A DNA stretch of 58,162 nt. Origin: Streptomyces huiliensis. GTDB lineage: Bacteria; Actinomycetota; Actinomycetes; Streptomycetales; Streptomycetaceae. The translations under genes were made by a program, and so were the position numbers. The DNA is taken from contig NZ_JAIQLH010000085.1 in assembly GCF_020037025.1 (NCBI RefSeq), positions 1 to 58,162 of the forward strand. The letters run 5' to 3'. The notes below the pieces were generated by a model. That model made no database searches. It saw nothing but the letters and a program-made list of their open reading frames with translations, and had not been told where the DNA came from. This document shows positions 1 through 11,100 of the stretch, in pieces (position 1 is the stretch's first letter; each line of letters opens with the position of its first letter).

Positions 1-1
1 G

Positions 2-1786
2 CCGTGGGACGTCCGCAGCCGGGTGCACGAGTACGGCGGGCGCGCCTGGGCCGGGACGGACCGCACCGAGGGCGGCCCGCTGCTGGTCTTCGCGCACGGC
101 CCCGACCAGCGGCTCTACGCCTGGGAGCCGGACGGCCCCGACCCTTCGCCCCGGCCGCTGACCCCGGTGTCCGCCGTCGGCGGCGGGCTGCGCTGGGCGG
201 ACCCGGTGCTCCGGCCCGAGCGGAGCGAAGTCTGGTGCGTCCTGGAGGAGTTCACCGGCCCGGGCCCGGGCGACGTCCGGCGGCTGCTCGCCGCCGTCCC
301 GCTCGACGGCCGGGCCGCCGGGGACCGGACGGCGGTCCGGGAGCTGACGGACGACCGGCACCGCTTCGTCACCGGCCCACGCCTCTCGCCGGACGGCCGG
401 CGGGCGGCCTGGCTGGCCTGGGACCACCCCCGCATGCCCTGGGACGGTACCGAGCTCCGGCTCGCCCGGGTGACCGACGACGGGCTCGCGGACGCGCGGA
501 CCGTCCTCGGCGGCCCGGAGGAGGCCGTCGCCCAGGTGGAGTGGGCCCCCGACGGCACCCTGCTCGCCGTCACGGACCGTACGGGCTGGTGGAACCTCCA
601 TCGCGTCGACCCGGAGACCGGCCGCGCCGCCAACCTCTGTCCCGCGCCGCAGGAGTTCGCGGGACCGCTGTGGCAGGTGGGGCAGCGCTGGTTCGTCCCG
701 CTGGCCGGCGGGCCGGTCGCCGTGCTGCACGGGGCCGGGGCCCTGGTGCTCGGCGTCCTCGACCCGGAGACGGGGGCGGTGGCCGACGTGGCCGGGCCGT
801 GGACGGAGTGGGTCCCCGCGCTGGACGCGCACGGCACCCGCGTCGCAGGCATCGCGGCCGGGCCGGAGAGCGGCTACGAGATCGTCGAGCTGGACGGCCG
901 GACCGGCCGGGCCCGGGTGCTCGGCGCCGCGCACCGGGACGCCGTCGACCCGGCGTACCTGCCGCGCCCCGAGGTCCGTACCTTCACCGGGCCCGACGGC
1001 CGGGAGGTGTACGCCCGGATCCACCGGCCCCGCCACCCCGAACGGGCCGTTCCGGACGGCGAACTGCCCCCGTTCGTGATCCGCGCGCACGGCGGGCCGA
1101 CCGGCCGCACGCCGTTCGCGCTCGACCTGGGCATCGCCTACTTCACCTCGCGCGGCATCGGCGTCGCCGTCGTCGACTACGGCGGCTCGGCGGGCTACGG
1201 CCGCGCGTACCGCGAACGGCTGCGGGAGCGCTGGGGCGTCGTCGACGTCGAGGACTGTGCGACGGTCGCCGGCGCGCTGGTCGCCGAGGGGCTCGCCGAC
1301 CCGGCCCGGCTGGCGGTCCAGGGCGGCAGCGCGGGCGGCTGGACGGTGGCCCACTCCCTCGCCGCCACCGACCTGTACGCGTGCGGGACCCTGCTCTTCC
1401 CGTTCCTGGACCTCACCGCCGAGGCCGAGGACGGCACCCACGACTTCGAGTCCCACTACAACGAGGGCCTGATCGGCCCGCGGGACCGGGTCCCCGAGCG
1501 CTACCGCGAACGGTCCCCGCTGCGCCGGGCGGACCGCATCAAGGTGCCCTTCCTGCTCCTCCACGGCCTGGACGACCCGGTCTGCCCGCCCGCCCACAGC
1601 GAAGCCCTGGCCCGCGCGGCCCGCGGACGCGGCGTGCCCCACGCCTTCCTCTCCTTCGAGGGCGAGGGGCACGGCTTCCGCAGGAAGGAGACGCTGCGGC
1701 GGGCCCTGGAGGCGGAACTCTCGCTGTACGCCCAGACGTTCGGGTTCACGGCGCCGGGGGTGCCGGAGCTGGAGCTTGAGCGGTGA
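2..1786 (+). CDS. S9-family (prolyl oligopeptidase) peptidase, 5' end outside window
   Basis: The reading frame is open from base 2 (PWDVRSRVHEYGG), so the start codon lies outside the window. The N-terminal two thirds look like a beta-propeller of WD-like blades. The C-terminal third is an alpha/beta hydrolase: nucleophile motif GGSAGGW at about nt 1320-1340, acid in GLDDPVCPP at about 1568, and catalytic His in GEGHGF at about 1663. Such enzymes cleave short peptides or amino-acyl esters in the cytoplasm. All three catalytic residues are present, so the enzyme is probably active. It shares a strand with the iron-regulated locus downstream, but about 1 kb separates them and nothing links their regulation. 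Confidence 0.88.
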   Translation, partial: PWDVRSRVHEYGGRAWAGTDRTEGGPLLVFAHGPDQRLYAWEPDGPDPSPRPLTPVSAVGGGLRWADPVLRPERSEVWCVLEEFTGPGPGDVRRLLAAVPLDGRAAGDRTAVRELTDDRHRFVTGPRLSPDGRRAAWLAWDHPRMPWDGTELRLARVTDDGLADARTVLGGPEEAVAQVEWAPDGTLLAVTDRTGWWNLHRVDPETGRAANLCPAPQEFAGPLWQVGQRWFVPLAGGPVAVLHGAGALVLGVLDPETGAVADVAGPWTEWVPALDAHGTRVAGIAAGPESGYEIVELDGRTGRARVLGAAHRDAVDPAYLPRPEVRTFTGPDGREVYARIHRPRHPERAVPDGELPPFVIRAHGGPTGRTPFALDLGIAYFTSRGIGVAVVDYGGSAGYGRAYRERLRERWGVVDVEDCATVAGALVAEGLADPARLAVQGGSAGGWTVAHSLAATDLYACGTLLFPFLDLTAEAEDGTHDFESHYNEGLIGPRDRVPERYRERSPLRRADRIKVPFLLLHGLDDPVCPPAHSEALARAARGRGVPHAFLSFEGEGHGFRRKETLRRALEAELSLYAQTFGFTAPGVPELELER

Positions 1787-2779
1787 TCGGGGGCGGTGGG
1801 CGGGGGCGGTGGGCTCCAATGGAGAGGGGGGCTCGGAGGGCGGGTGAGTCCGGCGGGTGAGCGAGTCCGGCGGGTGAGCGAGTCCGAGCGGTGGACCACC
1901 TCGGCCGGTGACGGAGGCTCGGTCGGTGGCGGAGAGCGTTTCGTAAGGGGCGACCGCTGGGGCAGCTCGGCTGGTAAGGGGTGCCCGGCCGGTGAGGGCG
2001 TGCCCGGCCGGGGCGGTCCGACCGCCGGTGAACTCGACCGCGAGGGCGCGGGCGCCCGGCCGGTGACGGGACTTGCTCGGCGGGGGAGGCAGTCCGGCTC
2101 GTGACGGGAATTCGGCTGAGGCGGGATCCGGCCCGTCGTGGAGCGGCGCGGAGCTCCGCGCCGCGCTGCCGGAGCCGGTCGAGCGGCATGGCGACGGACG
2201 CGCGGCCGGCAGGTGCGCGACGGACGACAGTCGCGGGGCCGTCTCGACGGCTACGACGGCTACGACGGCCATGACCACTACGGTCGCTGCGGTCGGGACG
2301 GTGCCGGCCGATTCAGGGTGGGTGAGCGGCCAGGCGGCGAACAGCGTGGCCCGGCTCCGGCCTTTGGCGGGAACCGTCCGGTTCCCGGGGGGCGTTCGGC
2401 GCGCGAGGCGAGTGTGACGAAGGCGATGCATGCGATGAGCGGGGCGCGGGCAGTGAAGAGGTAGCCCGCACTCCGGTCCGGGTCGACTCCGGTCCGGTCG
2501 GGCGGGAGTTGTCGGGCGGCTTCGCCGTACCGTCCTTGTCGGGGCGTCCTCGTCGGGCCGGCCTCGTTCGGGGCGGGAGCGAGGAGCCGGCCCCGTCGGG
2601 TCCCCGCCCCGCCGGCTGCCGGGACGTCGGCCGGGACGTCGGCCGCCGTGTCGACTCGTCGCGCGGAGTTCACCCGGATCCGCCGCTCCCGTCACGCGGC
2701 TCCGGGACAAAGGGGAGGGGAGGCGCGCGGAGCGCGGCCGCATGCGGCGGCGGTGATTCCCCCAGACCAGCAGCTCATG
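1787..2779. other. Intergenic region of about 1 kb with no convincing gene
   Basis: Several frames are open here, but their translations are Gly/Arg/Pro/Ser-rich with no recognisable domain, as expected by chance at this GC content. The left part is made of degenerate GGTGA/CCGGTGA-rich copies, including two nearly identical 17-bp units around 1853-1889. A short CGACGGCTA triplet run lies near 2248. No tRNA or clear terminator was seen. Confidence 0.5.
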
Positions 2780-2798
2780 TAAGGTAAGCCTTACCTTA
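2780..2798. promoter_or_regulatory. Iron box (DmdR/IdeR/DtxR-type operator)
   Basis: The 19-bp sequence taaggtaagccttacctta is a perfect inverted repeat around one central base. It matches the well-known DtxR/IdeR/DmdR iron-box pattern (TTAGGTTAGSCTAACCTAA). It lies 28 bp before the preferred dhbA start, where bound Fe(II)-repressor would block the promoter. This predicts that the operon is on only in iron starvation. Confidence 0.88.
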
Positions 2799-2826
2799 TT
2801 CGAACTGGATGGTGGGGGAACCCGTC

Positions 2827-3606
2827 GTGGAGCAGACTGAACTCTCCGGCCGCGTCGCGCTGGTCACCGGCGCCGGACAGGGCATAGGCGAGGCCGTGGT
2901 CCGGGCCCTCGTCGAACGGGGAGCCCGGGTCGCGGCCCTCGACGCGGTGCCCGACGGCATCGAGAAGCTGGCGGCGGAGTACGGGCCGGACCGCGTCACC
3001 GCGCACACCGCCGACGTGTCGGACGCCACGGCCGTCGAGGCCGTCGTCGAGGAGGTGGAGACCTCCGTCGGACCGCTCGGCATCCTCGTCAACGTGGCCG
3101 GCGTCCTCCACTCGTCGCCCGTCGTCGCCCTCACCGACGAGATGTGGGATCGCACCTTCGCCGTCAACACCACCGGCGTCTTCGTCGCCTCCCGCGCCGC
3201 CTCCCGCCGGATGGCCGCGCGCGGCAGCGGCTGCGTCGTGACGGTCGGCTCCAACGCGGCAGGTGTCCCCCGCACCGGCATGGCCGCCTACGCGGCGTCC
3301 AAGGCGGCGGCGACCATGTTCACCAAGTGCCTCGGCCTCGAACTCGGCCGCAGCGGCGTGCGCTGCAACGTCGTGTCCCCCGGCTCCACCGACACCGCCA
3401 TGCAGCGGGCGCTGTGGACGGACGACGAGGCGCCCGCCCGCGTCATCGACGGCGACCCCGGCACGTACCGCGTCGGCATCCCCCTCGGCCGGATCGCCGA
3501 GCCCTCGGACATCGCCGACGCCGTCGTCTTCCTCGTCTCGGACCGTGCCCGGCACATCACCATGCACGACCTGTACGTCGACGGCGGCGCCACCCTGCGC
3601 GCCTGA
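2827..3606 (+). CDS. dhbA: 2,3-dihydro-2,3-dihydroxybenzoate dehydrogenase (SDR)
   Basis: A short-chain dehydrogenase of about 259 residues that oxidises 2,3-dihydro-2,3-DHB to 2,3-dihydroxybenzoate with NAD+. It has the nucleotide-binding motif TGAGQGIG near the N terminus, NVAG, and the catalytic pair in YAASKAA. It ends DLYVDGGATL, typical of DhbA/EntA. I prefer the GTG at 2827 because GGGGGA lies 7 bp upstream; an in-frame ATG at 2809 has no good ribosome site. As first gene behind the iron box and followed by dhbC, dhbE and dhbB, it is well placed as DhbA rather than a generic SDR. Confidence 0.88.
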   Translation: MEQTELSGRVALVTGAGQGIGEAVVRALVERGARVAALDAVPDGIEKLAAEYGPDRVTAHTADVSDATAVEAVVEEVETSVGPLGILVNVAGVLHSSPVVALTDEMWDRTFAVNTTGVFVASRAASRRMAARGSGCVVTVGSNAAGVPRTGMAAYAASKAAATMFTKCLGLELGRSGVRCNVVSPGSTDTAMQRALWTDDEAPARVIDGDPGTYRVGIPLGRIAEPSDIADAVVFLVSDRARHITMHDLYVDGGATLRA

Positions 3607-3870
3607 CGGAACGTTTCCGCGGTGGCGGGGAACGGCGGGGAGCGGTAGGTCACCCGGTGCGGCCGGACCGCCGCCCCTCCCGCCGAAGGCCGGGCGGTTC
3701 CCGGCCCATGACCCGCCAACCATCGCCCACCGCCCGCCGGCCTGTCCGCCGCCCTCCCCGAGGCGGAGCCGGCGCCGCGCCGCCCGGCCGCCCCCGAACC
3801 GGCCGGCGGCCGGCCCCTCACCCCCACCCCACACCCGGTGCCCACCCGCGCCGGAGGAACGGAGCAGTAG

Positions 3871-5468
3871 GTGACCACGGCTCAGCACGTCACCGTCCCG
3901 CCGAACGAGGCCGTCGGCCGGGACGGCGCCACCGGTGGTGCGATATCCGCGTCACCCGCATCGTCCGCGTCACCCGAGACATCGGTGTCACCCGCGTCGT
4001 CCCCGGGGGCCCCGCAGGGCGGTGGCGCACGGCGGGACGGCGGTGGCGCTCCCATCGCGGGCCGCCCACACGGCTCCGGCAGAACAACGGATGCCACGAC
4101 GCCGAACGGCCCGACGCCGAGCGAGGCGGTGGCGACCGGCTCGACGCAGACCGGCCCGGCAACGCCCAGCGCGACCGCGCGAGGTACCGCGACGCCCGGC
4201 GCGGCAGCCCGGAGCGCGGCGCCGAACGGCACGCCCGCACCGGCCGCGCCCACCCGCGCCGCCACATCCCCCGCCACACCCCCCACCACGCCCCCCGCCA
4301 CCCCCGACCCCACCACCGTAGGCGCCGCCACCGAGCTCCTCGCCGCCTACGACCCCCACGGCACCCGCTTCTTCGCCTCGCCCACCCGCACCCTCCTCGC
4401 CCACGGCGTACGCGCCGAAGTCCCGCACGGGGACACCCCGTTGGTGCGGCGCGTCGCCGAGACCCTGGAGGTCCAGCGGCTCGCCGGCCACCCCGCGCCG
4501 CTCGTCGTCGGGGCCGTGCCCTTCGACCGGAACGCCCCGGCCGCCCTCGCCGTCCCGGAGACCGTCCGCACCGCGCCGTCGCCGGCCGCCGACCCGCTCA
4601 TGGCGCTCCCCGCCGCGCCCCCGCCCGTCGCCGACTGGGACGTCCGCCCGGAACCCGAGCCCGCCGCCTACGCGGCGGCCGTCGCCGAGGCGGTGCGTCG
4701 GATGAAGGACGGCGAGTTCGGCAAGGTCGTCCTCGCCCGCACCCTCCGCCTCACCTCCTCCCGCGACCTCGACCTCCCCGCGCTGCTCGACCGCCTCGCC
4801 CGCCGCGACCCCACGGGCTACACCTTCGCCGTCCCCACCGGCGAAGGCCGGACCCTGCTCGGCGCCAGCCCCGAACTCCTCGTCTCCAAGCGCGGCGGAC
4901 GCATCGTCACCAACCCGCTCGCCGGCTCCACGCCGCGCAGCGCCGACCTGGCCGAGGACGTCCGCCGGGCGGCCGCCCTGCTGGAGTCCGAGAAGGACCT
5001 GCACGAGCACGCCATGGTCGTCGACGCGATCCGTGACGCGCTCGCGCCCTACTGCCGCTCCCTCGACGTCCCCGAGCGTCCCACCCTCGTGCGCACGGCC
5101 ACCATGTGGCACCTCTCGACCACCCTCCACGCCGAGCCGGCCGATCCGGCCGTCTCCGCGCTGGAACTGGCCTGCGCCCTCCACCCCACCCCCGCCGTCT
5201 GCGGCACCCCCACCGACACGGCCCGCCGCGTCATCGGGGAGCTCGAACCCTTCGACCGCGGCGCGTTCACCGGCATGGTCGGCTGGGGCGACGCCGACGG
5301 CGACGGCGAGTGGGTCGTCACCATCCGCTGCGCCGAGGCCGAACCGGCCGAGCGGCGGCTGCGGCTGTTCGCCGGGGCGGGCGTGGTCGAGCAGTCGGAC
5401 CCGGAGGCGGAGACCGCCGAGACGGGTGCCAAGTTCCGTACGTTCTTGCAGGCTGTGGGAGTTGACCA

Positions 5469-5472
<4 letters not shown>
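3871..5472 (+). CDS. dhbC: Isochorismate synthase with long low-complexity N-terminus
   Basis: Converts chorismate to isochorismate, the first committed step to 2,3-DHB. Residues from about 160 on are a normal chorismate-binding domain: KVVLARTLRL, GASPELLVSK, NPLAGSTPR, then HPTPAVCGTP and ELEPFDRGAFTGMVGW near the end. The first roughly 150 residues are unusual: an Ala/Thr/Pro/Ser/Gly tail with no domain, making the protein 533 residues where family members have about 400. The GTG start at 3871 follows GGAGCAG. A start inside the tail is possible, but no better ribosome site was seen. The gene overlaps dhbE by 4 bp (GTGA), so the two are translationally coupled. Confidence 0.88.
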
Positions 5473-7178
<1,706 letters not shown>

Positions 7179-7383
7179 GCGGGCCGGTCGGGCGGGGGGA
7201 GGGGGTGCCGAATGGAACGGCCCCTTCCCCCCCGCCGCCCGAAGCGCCACTGCCTCGGAAGCCCCACCACCCCCATTCCCGTCCGAGCCGCCCCCTCCCC
7301 CCTCTCCCCTCCCGCCACGGCGGCAAGCAGCACCGGCCGGCGGCGCAGCCGTCGCACCCACCCCACCGAAAGGCCACCGCACC

Positions 7384-8025
7384 ATGGCGCTCCCCGCCAT
7401 CGCCCCCTACCCCATGCCCGGTGAGGCCGACCTCCCGGCGAACAAGGTCGACTGGACCGTCGACCCGGACCGTGCCGTTCTGCTCGTCCACGACCTGCAG
7501 AACTACTTCCTCGGCGCCTTCACCGCCGGCGCCTCGCCGGTGACCGAACTGCTTGCCAACGTCGGCCGGTTGAAGAAGGAGTGCGCGCGACTGGGCATCC
7601 CGGTCGTGTACTCGGCGCAGCCGGGCGGCCAGAGCCCCGCCGAACGCGGTCTCCAGCAGGACTTCTGGGGGCCGGGGCTGCCGGCCGACGGGCACGCCGG
7701 GGCGATCGCCGAGGCGGTGGCGCCCGATGCCGGAGACACCGTCCTCACCAAGTGGAAGTACAGCGCGTTCGTCCGCTCCGACCTGGCCGAGCGGATGGCC
7801 GCCCAGGGCCGCGACCAGCTCGTCCTCGTCGGCGTCTACGCGCACATCGGCGTCCTGATGACGGCCTGCGACGCGTGGATGCGCGACATCCGGCCGTTCG
7901 TCGTCGCGGACGCCGTCGCCGACTTCTCGGCCGAGGACCACGCCATGGCCCTGCGCTGGGCCGCCGCCAAGTGCGCCGTCGTCACCACGACCGACCGGAT
8001 CCTGACGGGCGCCGAGGAGAACTGA
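7384..8025 (+). CDS. dhbB: Isochorismatase without aryl carrier domain
   Basis: Hydrolyses isochorismate to 2,3-dihydro-2,3-DHB and pyruvate. The catalytic Asp (LLVHDLQNYF) and Lys (LTKWKYSAF) are present, followed by GVYAHIGVLMTACDA and VADAVADFS. The protein stops at 213 residues, right after the isochorismatase domain. EntB and B. subtilis DhbB carry a further carrier-protein domain of about 80 residues, which is missing here. Val stands where EntB has Cys after HIG, as I recall for PhzD-type isochorismatases. The ATG at 7384 follows GAAAGG. A 205-bp C-rich spacer separates it from dhbE. Confidence 0.88.
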   Translation: MALPAIAPYPMPGEADLPANKVDWTVDPDRAVLLVHDLQNYFLGAFTAGASPVTELLANVGRLKKECARLGIPVVYSAQPGGQSPAERGLQQDFWGPGLPADGHAGAIAEAVAPDAGDTVLTKWKYSAFVRSDLAERMAAQGRDQLVLVGVYAHIGVLMTACDAWMRDIRPFVVADAVADFSAEDHAMALRWAAAKCAVVTTTDRILTGAEEN

Positions 8026-8101
8026 CGGCCATGTCCCCGACCCGAGACCGCAGCCGCGGCCCACTCCCGACGGCTCCCGCGCCGAGCCGGGGAGCGCGCC
8101 G

Positions 8102-11100
8102 GTGAGCGTACGCGCCCTGGACCGGTTCCCCTTTCCCGCCCGGGAGAACGCCACGTGCGTCGCAGCGGAACCGCTCGTCGCCGCGGAACCGCGCGAACCG
8201 CGCGGCCCGAGCGGCCGCTCGCAGGGGCTGCGGCTGACGGCGGCCCAACGCGAGCTGTGGTCCCGGCAGTCCCGAGACCCCGGCGGCGCTCCGCCGGTCA
8301 CCGCCGCGTACCGCGAGATCCACGGCCCGCTGGACCCGGTCCTGTTCGCGGAGGCGCTGCACCGCACGGTCGGCGAGGCCGACGCGCTGCGCATGCGGAT
8401 CGCCGACACCCCGGACGGCCCGCGCCAGCGGCCGATCGCGATCGAGCCGCCGGGCCACGGCTTCCCGCTCTGCGCGGCGGACCTGCGCGTGGCGGAAGGG
8501 GCGGAGGACGAGGAGGCGGTCCGCACCGCGCTCGCGTGGATGCGCGCGGACGTGGTCCGGCCCTTCGACCCGGCCGACGGGCCGCTGTTCGCGTACGGGC
8601 TGTTCCGGGTCGGCGACCGGCGCTGGCTCTGGTACCGGCGCGTGCACCGGGCCCTGCTCGACGAGCACGGCCACCGCCTGGTGGACCGCCGGGTGGCCGA
8701 GGTCTACACGGCCCTGGCGGCAGGGGACGACCCGGGCCCCAGCCCGTTCGGCCGGCTCGCGGACCTCGTCGCCGAGGACGCGGCGTACCGCGACTCGGCC
8801 GCCCGCGACCGGGACCGCGCCTACTGGCGGAACCGCTTGACGAACCCGGCCACCACCGGAGACGACGAGGAACCGGAAGGTCAGCGCCAGGCGACCGCTC
8901 ACCACCGCGCCACCACCCGGCACGCCTTCCCCTTCCACCTCACCCCCGAGATCACGGCCGGACTCCGCGAACTCGCCGCGTCCGTCCGGGGCTCCTGGAC
9001 CGGCCTGCTCCTCGCCGCCCAGGCCCTGCACCTGCGCGGCGCCACCCGCCGAGACGACGTCGTCCTCGGCCTGCCCCTGACGGGCCGTACGGGACCGGCG
9101 GCGCTGCGCGTGCCCGGAACCGTACGGAACACGGTCCCGCTGCGGCTCACGGTCACCCCCGGCACCACCGTCGCCGAACTGGTCCGGCAGGCCGACGACG
9201 CCGTCCGCGAGGCCCGCGCCCACCAGCGCTACCGCCGCGCCGACCTGCGCCGGGACATCGGTCTGCCCGCGGGGCACCCCGCCCTCGCCGGCCCGCTGGC
9301 GGACGTCGTCCCGGCCGAGGAACCGGTCGTCACGTTCGCGGCCGCGCCGTCGACGCTCCACCCGCTCGCGACGACGCCGGACGACCCCTGCGCGGTGGTG
9401 TTCCGAGGCACGCCCGACGAGGGCCTCCACATCGAGACGACGACCGGATCCCCGTTGGCCCTCCGCGACCTGCTGACGCGCCTCCCGCACGTCGACCCCC
9501 ACGCGCCGCTCGCCGCGCTGTCGCTCGTCCCTGACGAGGATCACGAACGCGCCCTTCGCGAAGGCAACGACACGGCCGTCACCGTCCCGCCCACGACGGC
9601 GATCGGCCCCTTCGAGGCCCGCGCGGCCCGCACCCCCGACGCGACCGCCCTCGTGACCGCCGACGCCCACCTGACCTACGCCGACCTCAACACCCACGCC
9701 AACCGCCTGGCCCGCCACCTCACCACCCTCGGTCTCCGCCCCGGTGCCTTCGCCGCCGTCGACCTGCCGCCGTCCACCGCCCGGGTGATCGCCCTGCTGG
9801 CGATCCTCAAGACGGGCGCCGCCTGCTGGTTCGGCCCGCCCGGCCCCGTGGCCGAGGGCGATCCGCACGGCGGCGACGGGGACGGCGGCGACCGGCACGG
9901 CGATGACCGGCACGGCGGTGACCTGTCCGGCCGGAGCCCGGGCGGCCCCGGTTCGTACGGCGAGACCCCGGACGGCCGCGGGCCGCATGACGAGGACAGG
10001 CACGCCGGTGACCGGCACAGCGATGACGCGTACGCCCGTGGCGCGCACGACGCCGATGCACGGCCCGGTGCTCCGCGCGCCGACGCCCCGCAGGGCGGAA
10101 GCCCGTATGGCGGCGGCTCGGGCGGCGATGGCTCGTCCGCCGACGGGATGTGCGGCCACGAGGCGCATGCCGGTGGACCGCGTGCCGGTGGCTCGCACGA
10201 CGGCGACGCGGACGATCGTGGCCCGCGCGTTGACGCCCCGCAGAGCGGGAACCCGCAGAACGGAAGCCCGCTGGGCCGAAGCCCGCAGAACGGAAGCCCG
10301 CTGGGCCGAAGCCCGCAGAACGGAAGCCCGCTGGGCCGAAGCCCGCTGGGCCGAAGCCCGCTGGGCCGAAGCCCGCTGGGCCGAAGCCCATACGGTGAAG
10401 GCCCGTGCGCCGGTCGGCCGTGCGGTCACGAGGCGCATGCCGGTGGCTTGGGCGAGGGGAACGCGTATGGCCGCGGCCCGCAGGGCGGTGCCCCGCAGGG
10501 CGGTGCCCCGCAGGGCGGTGCCCCGCAGGGCGGTGCCCCGCAGGGCGGTACCCCGCAGGGCAGGAGCCTGTATGGGGGCGGCCCGTATGGCGATGGCCCG
10601 TACACGGCGGAGCCCGCGCCCCTCTACGTCCTCACGACCGCGTCGGCTCGCCCCACCCCGGGCGTCCGGACCGTTCTCCTCGACGACCCCGCGCTGCCGG
10701 CCCTGCTCGCCGCGCACCCGCCCGTCGACCCCGCGCGCCCCCTGACCCCTCACCACCCGGCCTACGCGACCCGGACCGCCACCCGTCAGCCCGCCGTCGT
10801 CGTCCCCCACTCCGCCCTCGACAACCGACTCCGCTGGCTCCAGCACCACCACCCCCTCACCCCGGACGACCGGGTCCTCGTCCAAACCCCTTCCACCCCG
10901 GACGAGTTGGCGGAGGAGCTGCTCTGGCCCCTGCGCGAGGGAGCGACGCTCGTCCTGGACGCGCCGCGGACCGGTACCGCACCGGGGGACAGCCGCCCTG
11001 ACCCGGACGCGTCGACGGCACGTCGCATCCGCGAACACGGCGTCACCGTCGCCCGCTTCGGCCCGGACGCCCTCCGGCGGTTCCTGGACGCGCCGGAGGC

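Noticed and set aside
3144..5036. 630-codon plus-strand frame overlapping dhbA and dhbC
   Set aside because: Arg/Pro-rich shadow of the two real genes in another frame.
10252..10566. CRISPR array
   Set aside because: The 15-bp units are directly adjacent with no spacers and are in frame with a protein.
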